Positions 49,098 through 59,925 of a stretch of DNA of 64,000 nt are shown here, piece by piece. The notes beneath the pieces were generated by a model, which worked only from the letters and a program-made list of their open reading frames with translations, was not told the DNA's origin and ran no database searches. The position numbers and the translations under genes are program-made. This DNA comes from Brasenia schreberi (lineage: Eukaryota > Streptophyta > Magnoliopsida > Nymphaeales > Cabombaceae), in NCBI GenBank assembly GCA_036023115.1, contig JAYKKT010000036.1, positions 6,306,001 to 6,370,000 of the forward strand. Direction: 5' to 3'. The stretch's first letter is position 1; the number at the start of each line of letters is the position of its first letter.

Positions 49098-49171
49098 CGC
49101 TAGAAGGAGGCTTTGAACCTCCGACCTTGTACTTAAGAGCCACACGCTCTAACCAACTGAGCAAATTTGCT
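49098..49171 (-). pseudogene. tRNA-Asn-like pseudogene with CTT anticodon
   Basis: A 74-base tRNA-length copy. D arm (GCTCAGTTGGTTAGAGC), T arm (GGAGGTTCAAAGCCTCC) and 3' strand (TTCTAGCG) are those of tRNA-Asn, but the anticodon loop reads CTCTTAA. The 5' acceptor strand AGCAAAT no longer pairs with the 3' strand at most positions, and the anticodon stem has a mismatch. A run of five T follows downstream, as after Pol III genes. The stem damage argues against a working tRNA. Confidence 0.8.
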
Positions 49172-49983
49172 ACACCGTATTATATTTAAACGTACAAAAC
49201 AACTAGAAACAAGCCACGCCACTGCCCACAATTATCTTTCTCTCTCCCACACCCACGACATGAGATCAGATTCAAGTAGGATCATAGCTTTACCTACTCT
49301 TGAAATCACGCTTCAAATTTTGGCTTAAATTGAAATTTTTTCAAAAATGATACCTGTTATATATATGTTCTCATTGATGATAATCCATCCTAACCCGAAC
49401 TGTGGATTAGAGGATCAATGGCCTAGATTTAAAAAGTAAAAGATGAAAATTGCTTTTAAAAAAAGCAAAACAAATGTAATATATACTTATTCCAGTTTTT
49501 GTTTTTCTGATTTAGACCATTCCTTTATTCAATCCAATCATCATAATTAGCATGGATGATATACTATGAATAAAAGTCTAGCAACTCTCATGGCATCATT
49601 TGAACCAATTTTACCATGCAATAAATCTAGGTCATGCACTTTGGAAGATTCACAGGTAGTTTGGTCGACCCCTTTTTCTTTTGACAAGCTAAGACAACCT
49701 CACTCACCAGATATGCATGCTCAGTCTGTTGAACGCGTGACCTTCATCTTTAAGGTTAACCAACTGCATACGCATTTTCTGTCTTGTTTCCTCAGGGATC
49801 CCCACATCTCAAATCGCAACTGCGGCTGCTAGACCGGATGATGAACCCAACAGAGGCTGTAAACGGCCTTAAAGCTAAAAGGGCTATTTATGTTCAGCTT
49901 AGCTATAGCTCATGCGAGCTCAGATAATCACAAACCAAACCCGAACCCAGTTAGACAAACCGAACATGTGTACTAATGGTAGA
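49172..49983. other. Spacer
   Basis: No gene recognised. An 88-residue plus-strand open frame (49566-49832) has no recognisable domain. Confidence 0.5.
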
Positions 49984-50095
49984 ATTTTCTTCTTTCTTCT
50001 GTTTGCAATGGGGAAGCCGAAGTCGCCCAATGGTTCAAACTCAACCTGCATCATGTGAGCCAAGTGCTCTGCTGGGTGAGCTAATACTCTGAATG
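49984..50095 (-). mobile_element. tRNA-derived SINE (minus)
   Basis: On the minus strand: GAGTATTAGCTCACCCAGCA (A box), GTTGAGTTTGAACC (B box), then CTTCCCCATTGCAAACAGAA and an A/G-rich tail. It shares the CCCCATTGCA tail junction with the 34272-34375 element. Confidence 0.7.
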
Positions 50096-51321
50096 CAGTT
50101 GTATACTTTTCATTTAACTCTAGAAAAGGGTTAGCATTTAATTCGTCATGGTATTTTTTGGGTACAGTTTGGGTGGTGGTGGTGTTGGGGAAAGCCTCAT
50201 GTAGGTACTGTGTATGATTCTCTTAAACCTCCAACTTTTGAGTCAACCCTGCCAGCAGGTAAAGCTATCTCTTGGTGTTCAAGTCATGCTTTTCGAAAAT
50301 GCTGCTTGTATTGAAACTTGAAAACTAAATATATACCAACTAAGACCTTCAAATTATAGGGATGAATGATCTAGATTAAAAAAAAAGTGATTGCATTTTA
50401 TAGGCATCGTTGGCCTAACGTACACGAGAGGTTAGCAACTCTCTGACTCTCACAAGGCATGAGATGAACAGTACATACTTTATATCGCATTTGGTCAAAT
50501 TAAACGCAGATTCGTGAAAATTGAGTCTTGTCATGACATCTGCACTAAAGGGTTGCAGAAATACACCTGTTTTCTGACCATGATGATAATTGAAATGCGA
50601 GGAGGAATAAATATGAGACACACACACAGATCATGGAATCAACACCCAAAATTCTGTATTGAGCATATAACCTTCCTCCTGATCTATATGGGTCAGAGCT
50701 TGCTCTATTATTTTCACGTTTATCTTGAAGCTATTACCTTCAAAGCACACGAAACTAAGTAGCAAATTGATTGAGTTGAATTTTTATAATAGTACCATAT
50801 AGATGAGAGTTAGGTTATCCATGCACTTATATATGACATTTGGGATTTATGTTCAAGGGACCCTGCACCATTTTGAATGGATTATTGAGACTTATGAATA
50901 TTTGATATACTTAAGTTTAATATTTTATTAGAGTTAGAATTTGGCTATATTTGTCTTTCAATGTTGTTTATGCTCGCATGAGGAATGGCTACGTGACATT
51001 GGTTCAGGTCAGGTGGTGGTCGCGACTCGTGCACGTGTGACATATATACCTGCAAAAGTACTTGAAAGTGACTTGCATTCTTGAATGATGATCAAACTAA
51101 CACATAAATACATAAAAAGAAACACCGATAAACTCGAACCACTTACTAGAAACTATTCCATTAGACCATTGATAGAACAACTGGAGCTCTTGTATTCTAA
51201 TCAAATTAACACATAAATACAAAAAAAACTATGATAAACGCAATCTACTGACTAATGCTACTACTTTTGATGATGGATGCAAATGAAGAGCATGCAGGTA
51301 GTGCTGGAAAATGGATTGAGT
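50096..51321. other. Spacer
   Basis: No gene recognised; AT-rich with scattered short open frames. Confidence 0.5.
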
Positions 51322-51557
51322 TAGACATGGTCTGTTCCAAACCGGACCAGGAACCAACTGGAACCAGAATCGTCGGAACATGAAACGGTGGTACATAACC
51401 GCATGTTTCATAATTTTTTTGTCAAAATTCAAAAGTTTTAATATTTTTTCAGTTTCAAACGGTTTATGACCTAAACCAGAACCGACGGTTCCAAATCCAT
51501 ACCAAAATGGGCCCAATCCCAGTTCAGTTCTAGGAATACCGGAACCAGCCATGTCTA
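51322..51557. mobile_element. MITE, GACATGGCTGGTTCCGG family (reference copy)
   Basis: Begins TAGACATGGTCTGTTCCAAA and ends ACCGGAACCAGCCATGTCTA, forming imperfect terminal inverted repeats over 236 bases with an AT-rich centre. No coding capacity. Related fragments lie at 10572, 19100 and 28160. Confidence 0.7.
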
Positions 51558-51802
51558 GATGGAGTGGCTTGTTGTTCAGCTTGAGTCGACTCGTCTCCTT
51601 CATGTTTGATTTGTTAAACCAGTGAACTGAACATGATATTTTTCTTTTCCTCCTATTTGTTTTTTAGAAAAGACAATTGAGTAGTAGCATCTCCTCCTCC
51701 ACAACATTCTGTTTTAACCCTAGATTATTTCAGATTCAAGAAATAAACAAACATAACGAAGGAGAATGATGAAGAAGGGGATGGAGAAATCTCTCTCAAC
51801 TC

Positions 51803-51892
51803 AGTTCATATTCTTCGTTTTTTGGAGGGAGGCAGGCATTGGAGAACAGTTTAGCTGTTAGTTCAGCTGGTTCATATTCTTCGTTTTTTGGA
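51803..51892. repeat. Short direct repeat
   Basis: GTTCATATTCTTCGTTTTTT occurs twice about 64 bases apart (from about 51805 and 51869). Confidence 0.8.
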
Positions 51893-51994
51893 TATGCAAG
51901 ATGGGGTTTAGGCAGACCCCAACCAGTTAAACAAGAAAGATATACAAATGAAGTTTAATGAAGCAACCTAAGGACTTCCATGCGAAGGGATTAA

Positions 51995-52200
51995 TAACTT
52001 GGGAACTCTGTGTCATGCTCTTAGAGCAGTGGGACAGGGATGCCCAAGCCTAGAAAACACAAGCAAAAAGGAGGGTTGAACACCCATTTGCATTTAGTAA
52101 CTTGGGAGCTCTGCATTCTGCTCTTGGAGCAGCGTGAGAAGGTTGCCCACACCGAAAAACACAACCAAGGAGGAGGGTTGATCACCCAATTGTAATTTGT
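51995..52200. repeat. Tandem duplication, about 103-base unit x2
   Basis: Two adjacent diverged copies beginning TAACTTGGGAACTCTG (51995) and TAACTTGGGAGCTCTG (52098), each containing GCTCTT(A/G)GAGCAG and GGAGGGTTGA(A/T)CACCCA. Confidence 0.85.
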
Positions 52201-53340
52201 TTGTCTGATTGGGTATACATCTACGCCACTACTAGGTCTGTCGTCCCTCTCAAATACCTTGCAGCTGGCATTGTGTGATCATGTATATGCACTATTGATG
52301 AATGAGGACATGGACTCTAACTTATTGGCTTTGAACCTGGACACCAAATCAGGTTCAAATGACTTTAGCCCGAAAGAAACCGTTGGCTCGTGTTCCAATA
52401 ATACAATAGGATAAGTTGAAGGGCCCATGACCAGATTGAAAACCCATCTCACACCACGATAGAACCCCACCTTTTGTAACTTAACGTGTCTTTATCTAAT
52501 TTAAGTTAAAGTCATCCATTGCTATTCGGTGAAAAACTTGATGCAATTGAAGATACTTCCAGACATTCTGAAATTATCACGAGTCAAACCTATGTTTTTT
52601 TTATTTCTTGCCTATAATAAGGTTCATATTCCTGGTCAAATATTTTTTTGTTATTTTCAATATCATGAATGTGTTTAGTAAGTTTGTAGAAAAAAAACCA
52701 TAGCTGGTGGGTATTGAAAACATTCTAAATCTCTAAGGTTAGGTTTTCTTGTATAAGGGATGTCCAATAAGACCTCTCCAACCCTACCAATACCCCTTTG
52801 GGCTGGGGTTGGAGGATATCTTGTTCTGCCATTGTTGAGATAATAAAAGTCATGCAAGTTTAAGTAAAGTTCCTCCAAAGACCTTCTTGTCCAATAAAAG
52901 GCATGCATTCGTGATTCTTATTGTAGATTTGTGGTGGATTGTTTCAACAAACCCGACACACATGAACCATCTCCGTTGTACACTTCCTCCCGATACTTTG
53001 ACCTGGTCCCTCTCCTCTTTGCACTTTTAAACATCTTGACTTGTGTATGATTCCTTGATCCATTAGTTGTCTCCTTGCTTTCTTCCTGTTGAGCCACTGA
53101 TAAGGCCTTTATGAAGAGGGAAACCAATTAGCTGGTTTGTTTTTCCAAGTAAACGCGTCTCCTATGACGTTTTTCAAGCCAATATGGCTGGAATGTGATT
53201 CATCTCTATGGATACCCATCTCAATTGCATGCCATCATAAATATGCAAGAGTTTTACATTGTCTGTATCCACTGGAATTCTATGGGTCCTCCCTTGCAAT
53301 GCCTTCTTTTACTGCTTGTACGCAATCCATTCTCGATGAC
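52201..53340. other. Spacer
   Basis: No gene recognised; two short minus-strand open frames (52675-52908, 52918-53127) show no family motif. Confidence 0.5.
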
Positions 53341-53582
53341 TCAATTATCACCTTTGCTTGTCTCATTCTTGTAATATCCTGATCCCACATTTTCATTCTT
53401 GTATCCTTCCTGGATTCCTGTCAATTATCACCTTTGCTTGTCTCATTCCTTGTAATATCCTGATCCACCATTTCCATTCTTGTATCCTCCCTGGATTCCT
53501 GTCAATTATCACCTTTGCTTGTCTCATTCCTTGTAATATTCTGATCCACCATTTTCATTCTTGTATCCTCCTTGGATCCCTG
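53341..53582. repeat. Tandem minisatellite, 80/81-base unit x3
   Basis: Three head-to-tail copies start at 53341, 53421 and 53502 with TCAATTATCACCTTTGCTTG and end with TGGATTCCTG or TGGATCCCTG. Copies two and three (81 bases) keep one reading frame open across their junctions; the first has a one-base deletion. Copies differ by only a few bases, so the duplication is fairly recent. Confidence 0.95.
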
Positions 53583-54041
53583 TTTATTATCCATCCAGCT
53601 TCGATAAAACATCCTTTTTCATTCCTGATTGTGCAATGCATCTTCCATGTGCCTTTCCATAGGTCCAGTCGGTTGGTGGTGGAATCCATCTTTCTGCATA
53701 AATCCATCTTAATCAGCCTGGACTAGATGACTCTTTCATTACTAGGAGAATTCTTTGCCTGAACTTGTTAAGGATGACAGTATCGATAATATTCCCTTCT
53801 CTGTTGGTTTTTGTGTTTGTGTAGTTTCGTGTCCTTTGTGTTCGTGTCGCAGTGAGATAAAGCGGACACGACTTTCTTTTTTCACAAGTTATATGCAGTG
53901 GGAAGGGACTTTTTAGAGTCGTGTTCGTGTCGTGTCTTCTATTGCCTGGCCTGTACTACGGCGTCTGGGGTGATTATGGCAAAAACAACCCGGACATGCT
54001 TTTTCGTCAAGTCCGAACCGGGAGACGCTTAACTCAGAAGA

Positions 54042-54055
54042 GGGGGGGGGGGGGG
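54042..54055 (+). repeat. Homopolymer G14 upstream of the RRM gene
   Basis: Fourteen G followed by TGGAGGAGGAG. It lies about 107 bases upstream of the start codon of the RRM gene and so probably within its 5' UTR or core promoter. Confidence 0.85.
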
Positions 54056-54162
54056 TGGAGGAGGAGAGTCGGAAGGCGGAGCTTTGTGGTTCCGGCCGTC
54101 AGAGTTTTCCTTCCGATTGTCAGCCGTGGCCCGTCGGTATCCCGTAAAGTATCGTATCTAAT

Positions 54163-56546
54163 ATGGCGGATCCCTACCGGAAACTAGTGGCAGATCCCTC
54201 GGCCCCTGCAGGGAAGAGGGCAAGACCCGGCTACGGTAGTTTTCTTCCTCGTCAGGACAGTTGATTTAGTTTTGTATTCGTTTCTTGATCGGTCAGATCG
54301 GTGGTTGTTCTTCTTTCTTTTCCTTGAGTGTGAGTGTGGATTGCATTCTGGGGTTCCCGTGTAGCCGGCAAATCCTTGATTTTCGAACCCCAGAATCTTG
54401 AATGAAGTGCTTATTCTTCAGAAGCTAACTCTACCTTGTATTCGTTTCTGTATTGCGAACTCTTTAATGGAGCTCTTATTGGTCAGGATTAAACTCTTGA
54501 GCTCGTATTCTTTTGCCGGAACTTAGGTTTGTTGGGATCTAACTCTTGAAGGAAGCTTATTGATGAGGATTAAGCTTTTGGACTCGTAATTTTTCGTGGT
54601 AATTAGGTTTGTTCAGGGGAACTCTTGAATGGACTGCTCGTTCTTTGAAACCTCCGCGGCTCGTAATTTGCGGCTTAAGTTAAGTTTGTGTGGAGCGAGC
54701 TCTTGATGACATGCTTGGTGTTCGGAACTAAATCTAGAACCCGTAATTTTCCACTAACTTTAGATTCGTGCACGCGAATGCCTAGCTAGGAATTCATAGA
54801 GATCCTAGAAGCAGGAAGAGGAAAACGCTTATTCGTAGTTAATGAAGGAATAGAAGGGTTACAGATGTATAGTTTATGATTTTATTTGTGAATGTGGAGT
54901 TATCAAAAGGTAAGATCACTGGCGATTTTGCTTCTAATTTAGGATTAGGCCGCAAAATTCTCGTAACTCATAACTTTTTAGGAACCAGGCTTATACAAGC
55001 AGAACATAGATGAAACAAGCAACCTTGGGATGGGAAATTCTTGTTTAAATAGGCCATTGAGTGATTTAAATGACTTTCTTTTTCAAATTTCCCTGTGTTA
55101 AGCTGATATGACATGGGGACCAAAGGCCTGACATGTCTACGGCCAAAGATTTCGTTCAAAATGTTTTCTGAAATGATAAATGGTCGTGGCTTATTCTGAA
55201 AAAATGAAATTTATTTCTGATTTTGCTTGTACTTAAATGCCTGCCAGAGTAAGATGCTCCAAGCTTTTAAAATTCTTTCAATTTTTTTGCTTTTGTTTAG
55301 TTAGAATGTGGTTTTCCTGTGTGTCATCATCAGTCATGTTGAGATGATTCTTTTGCCCCTTGAAACGTCAAAGCTTCACCAAAGATTGTGCTGATTGAAT
55401 ATATGATACTACTTCTAGTCTTATTATGGTTTTATGGCAGTAGAGTTCTCTTAATGATGCTGCCTCTTCTCTCTCCGAAATGTAGAAATTAAATTGGAAC
55501 TTTCCTTATCTCTGCTTCTTGGCAACTATAGATTTTGCACCATCTGGAGTTGGGATCGAGATGGGTGCGCATTCTAGTCAAGTGGTGCCTGGCTTTTCGG
55601 CACGTGATGATGGTCGTACTGCAACTCAAGTTGTAAAGGATACTAAATCAATTATGGCATTGTATGAGCGCTTTCTGCAAAATGGGGTATTGTTATGATG
55701 CTTAATATTTTTCTCTGGAACAATGTTTTAGTTTCTGGGATATTTATTTTGTATATCGTGATATTCTTTTGCAGCAAGTTTCTAGTCATGGAGCTGGAGA
55801 ATCAAGCAATATAGCTCCTACTGCATTTGCTGGTGGAGTTGCTGCTCCTCCGGTTGCTGAGTCTGTCTTGATGGGAGGTCCAGGGCTACTCCTTCCAAAT
55901 ATGGTGGCAAATGGCAGAAGCATGGGTTTTGGCAACCCGCCACCTGTTGACCCTGTGCCAAGGCCAGTCTTTGAAGCACGCCTTCCTCCAGATGCTTCAA
56001 GTACTCTTTTTGTTGAGGGGCTTCCCTCTGATGCCACTCACAGGGAAGCTGCTCGTATCCTTTTTTGCTTTGTCTGTAAATTGCTTTTGGGTTTTTTTGG
56101 GTCTCCACATGTTACTTGTATAATGAAAATGTCAAATTTTGATGTTCTTGATTGGAAATGCTCCTTGACTGGATGTTAAAAGATATATTTCGGCCATTTC
56201 TTGGTTATAGGGAAGTGAGGCTTGTAACTAAGGAGTCAAAACATGTAAGTGTTTAACCTGAGATTTTTTTCTGTGTGGACTTGTTCACTGTCAGATATAG
56301 ATGATCCTTATTTTTTTTCAAATACGTATATAATTTTGTTCAAAATGTTACACCATAAAATTAACAGAGTTTATGCATCTTCAAATGGTTAGAAAATATT
56401 CATTTTTTTCAGATGGTATTGTGAAAGGGAAAACATAGTGTAGCATCAAGAAGTTTAGAATGGGAGAGACACTTAGAGGTGGTTTGGACATTTAGAAATG
56501 TGGCCACATGGAGCTCAGGCGAGAAGCTGTGAGAAATTACACACAC

Positions 56547-56609
<63 letters not shown>

Positions 56610-57721
56610 AAACTGAAAATTGTAAAACATGATCTTGCTTTTCTGAAGATAAATGCTAATATGATACAAGATCGAGGTCAACCGTGACTAAGATTCCATG
56701 TAGCAGACCCGCGTATTGTGCGGAGAAGGGTTGGTTTTGGTCTTCGAATGGGGAGACTAACTTGTAGTTGGCAGCCAGATCCTATATGAAATTTCTGCCT
56801 AGCCGATGTACTTACTTGGAGGGAACATCTTCTATGCCAGATCCATCTTACAAATTAGGAAAATCATAAGTGATGCTTTTTCTTCAACATCAGAAGCTTG
56901 ATATTGATCATGTTCTATTCAAGGAAGCTTTATTGACATGGACTCGCTCATGGCTTTATTTCTTTCAATTTTTTTTAATCTTTTCTAGAGTTGTATGATT
57001 CCTATGATTCTCAGTTTTCTTATGAGGCTATTTTCCATTTCTTTCCTCTCTTTGCAGCCTGGAGGAGATCCTCTCATCCTTTGTTTTGTTGATTTTACAA
57101 ATGCCAACTGTGCTGCAACTGCATTGAGTGCCTTGCAAGGTGCGTTTTGCTTCCTCATTTTCCTTCTACAAGAAAATAAAAGCGGTTTCATGAGTTTCAC
57201 ATGGATATAGATGTTTTTGATGTTCGTTTATTAATACTTTGGTTTTCCCATGTTTGGGATGATGAATTTGACTGCCACTATATGGTTCTTTAGGAAAACC
57301 GATCAAGATCTGAAATAGAGGATCTTGACTGGAACTTGTCTGGACAGGTTGATAAGAAAACTAATATATTTTTCACAAAAGTGTTACTGGGCAGCATGCT
57401 GGTATTAGCGTTTTGAGCAATAAGCCTTCAGTAACCTATGATGAATCTATCATTGTACTTCCCGTCGTGCCAAACATGGCTCTTTTAAGTTAAACTGCTT
57501 CTCGCTCCTTTGATGGATATTGATTCTCAACTTTGGATCTGTCATCTTCTAAAAGAAACTTTGTGAACATCATATGAACTTTGGATGCCTTGGTGGCTAC
57601 AAGGTTGTGTTCTAGTCCCCCCAGTGACATGAAGATGGGCTCATCTGGATGAGACTCATATGACACTGTTTTATCTTGGGAAACTCGGGTCACCGTTCTG
57701 TTTCTATTTATAAATGAATTT

Positions 57722-57802
<81 letters not shown>

Positions 57803-57936
57803 AAATCATTTTTTCTCTTTCTGTAGGTTATAAAATGGATGAACAAGACTATGAGTCGCCTGTTCTACGAATGCAGTTTGCACGGCATCCTGGACCAAGG
57901 TCTGGAAGCGGCACAGGCCCCCGTGGTAGGCGATAA
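54163..57936 (+). CDS. Single-RRM RNA-binding protein, six coding exons
   Basis: A plant RNA-binding protein of the type of Arabidopsis At2g42240, probably nuclear; targets are unknown. Exons: 54163-54235, 55532-55686, 55775-56054, 56183-56244, 57058-57139, 57827-57936. All junctions are in phase and give 253 residues. The N terminus is MADPYRKLVADPSAP; residues 25-150 are low-complexity, with Gly/Pro/Ala-rich parts and PRPVFEARLPPD before the domain. The RRM spans about 152-228: RNP2 TLFVEGL (153-159), HIFRPFLGYREVRLV, and an RNP1-position strand LILCFVDF (196-203), which lacks the classical Lys-Gly start. The tail is Arg/Gly/Pro-rich (RHPGPRSGSGTGPRGRR). Intron 3 is U12-type. Intron 4 has a GA tract and intron 5 a long CT tract. 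Assignment of the last exon is supported by phase and by the family's ALSALQGYK...LR.QF order. Confidence 0.9.
56055..56182 (+). other. U12-type (minor spliceosome) intron in the RRM gene
   Basis: The donor reads GTATCCTTTT, the U12 consensus at every conserved position. TCCTTGAC at 56162-56169 matches the U12 branch site (TTCCTTRAC), with the branch A 14 bases before the AAAAG acceptor. Splicing here joins a split His codon (C/AT) and restores HREAAHIFRPF, as in the family. Reading through instead gives an out-of-family frame. Confidence 0.88.
56557..56605. repeat. (GA)n microsatellite in intron 4
   Basis: About 48 bases of GA in an intron of the RRM gene. Confidence 0.95.
57723..57799. repeat. 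(CT)n microsatellite in intron 5
   Basis: About 77 bases of uninterrupted CT, ending 27 bases before the exon 6 acceptor, so it may act as an extended polypyrimidine tract. Confidence 0.97.
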
Positions 57937-58049
57937 AAGAGTTTGGCAAGACTCGTATTTTTGTGCCTGTTGTATTATTCACTTATCACTGCCGGATCCA
58001 TTTGTATCATTAAAAGATACTCTGCTATGATTTTCTGTTTGCATAAGGC

Positions 58050-58102
58050 GCGGGCCCTGCGGACCCCATCTAGCATGGGAAAAGGCTTAGTAGTTGTTGT
58101 AA
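58050..58102 (+). mobile_element. RTE LINE 3' tail (plus)
   Basis: GACCCCATCTAGCATGGGAA then AAGGCTTAGTAGTTGTTGTA; a minimal tail in the 3' flank of the RRM gene. Confidence 0.65.
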
Positions 58103-58146
58103 AGCGCAGGCTCTGCCTTCATGGTCTCACGAATCATACGGTGCTC

Positions 58147-58184
<38 letters not shown>
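58147..58184. repeat. Compound (TG)n(AG)n microsatellite
   Basis: TG run followed by AG run. Confidence 0.95.
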
Positions 58185-58744
58185 GAAATGGTACTGGTGC
58201 ATTGTTTCATCAGTGATTAAAAGAGTACCTATTTGAGTTTGATCTGTAGCATCAACTGAGTGCAGATGAAGGTGTAGGTTGAAAATTTTGTTTCTTGGTT
58301 GCAATTTTAGCTTACACCAAAAAAACGCGCCATGAGATCAACCAGTTCTTTACCAATCTTAACCCTCTTGGTGTATACATGTCATCTAGACCGTTTCTCA
58401 CTAAAAATCTACTGTCGAGTCGGATTTTGGTCAAGTGATGCTCAGGATCAGATTCCTGGTGGTTTGCGTCTCTTTCTTTACACACCCATGCACACACACA
58501 CACAAGAACACATACATACACGTACATGTGTGTCTGCATGCCCATGTGCGTGTGCACACGAGCGCGATGCAGTCAATGGCTAAAACTAATGGTAGAAGGT
58601 GACGCATCATTGATTGAGAAAACCTGAAAAACTAAACAAGATGAGAATATCATCAGGGACAGATTCATAAGGAAATGTGCCAATTTCTGTGAACACCATA
58701 ACTTTTGTGTTTATTGTGTTGAATTTTCCGAGGCAATAACGATA

Positions 58745-58945
58745 GTATCAACTTTGCCAATGTAAGGGATCACTCTTGCATGATCAATCTCAAGCATGGA
58801 TAAAAGAAGAGGATTGCGTTAAGCTTTCGATAATCAACATAAAATTTTGTTGGACTTATTTATCATGAATTTTACAAAATAAGATTTGTGGAAATAAAGA
58901 ATTCATGAAGCCAACTCATCTAGTATGGAAAAAGGCATGTAATAA
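58745..58945 (+). mobile_element. Composite SINE-like repeat with RTE 3' tail (copy 2)
   Basis: ATGTAAGGGATCACTCTTGC, AGAGGATTGCGTTAAGCTTT and TTGGACTTATTTATCATGAA parallel the 20695-20915 copy, followed by AAAGAATTCATGAAGCCAAC and TCTAGTATGG of the RTE end. More eroded than copy 1. Confidence 0.7.
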
Positions 58946-59294
58946 TGATTTCATCATATGTTGAGAACTTCGTATTGATGGCTTAGCTTGTAGATAGTAG
59001 TAAAGTTTGGGATATACGATATGTGAATTCCTTACCACATCTTCAGTCTCATGTCTCCCTTTCCTATAGATCGATCCTCTAAGAGTAGCTTTTCTTCTTT
59101 TTTCTTTCAGAAAAACTGTTATGGTGCAGGCGGCATGCAGGAGCACATTTACTGCAGAAGGTCTTGATGCCAAATAAAATCAGAAGGTGATGAACTTCTT
59201 GGAAAAGGCTAAAATGAGGAAGGCTCAATAGAATCAAGTATTATAGAGACTCCACTTTACCGACAAAGAATGCCAAAATGGAGTTACAAGAACA

Positions 59295-59395
59295 ACAAAT
59301 AGACCTTTTCCCACACTAGGTGTGATCAGCTACATGGATTCTATGATATCATAGAGCTGAATCTTGCGTCATATCAGTAATTATCTCCTGAAAAA
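59295..59395 (-). mobile_element. RTE LINE 3' tail (minus)
   Basis: CCTTTTCCCACACTAGGTGT, CAGCTACATGGATTCTATGA and CATAGAGCTGAATCTTGCGT; located past the 3' end of the trihelix gene. Confidence 0.65.
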
Positions 59396-59925
59396 ACCCG
59401 ACATGTGAATGCACAGATGGAGTTCTGGGATTCAAAACCATATAAAGAAAAAAGGAACGAGTTAAGAACAAAGTGATGCTCTAATGTAAATAAACCGCCT
59501 GTTGCAATAAGTTCGAGGCGGTAATGGAATTACTCGGAAAAAACAGTCAGCATTATGTCAACCACTTGCAAATATTAGCTACAACCTTACAAGAAGACTG
59601 GTTCAGAGAAAAAACAATTTACAATCACCACCAATTACAAACTGAAGGATGAAACAGTTCAAAGCTTCAGAGTTACTACTGGCAGGACTTGATGACTACA
59701 TATCAGCAGTGGCCCAGTGCGGTGCCATATACTTTACACACTTGAAGACTAAGAATTGCCAACTACGAGTATGATGCATAAAGCTTGTAAAAGAACAAAA
59801 CTTTTAACATCAATGGCTTCTAGAGATCAAGCTAGACAAGCGTTGTTTGAGACTTGAGTCACTATCGGGCATCATGCGAGCTCGCCTTAACAAAGAGCTC
59901 ATGTTTGTCAGATACCCATATTAAG

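Noticed and set aside
49098..49171. A tRNA-Lys(CTT) gene
   Set aside because: The anticodon loop fits, but the body is tRNA-Asn and the acceptor stem does not pair, so it is treated as a pseudogene.
49566..49832. An 88-residue Cys-ending open frame as a small secreted peptide
   Set aside because: No signal peptide and no conserved Cys pattern.
55786..56108. Minus-strand open frames opposite RRM exon 3
   Set aside because: They lie antisense to a conserved coding exon and have no motif of their own.
56055..56179. Continuation of RRM exon 3 through 56179 as coding sequence
   Set aside because: The read-through residues break the RRM, while the U12 splice restores it.
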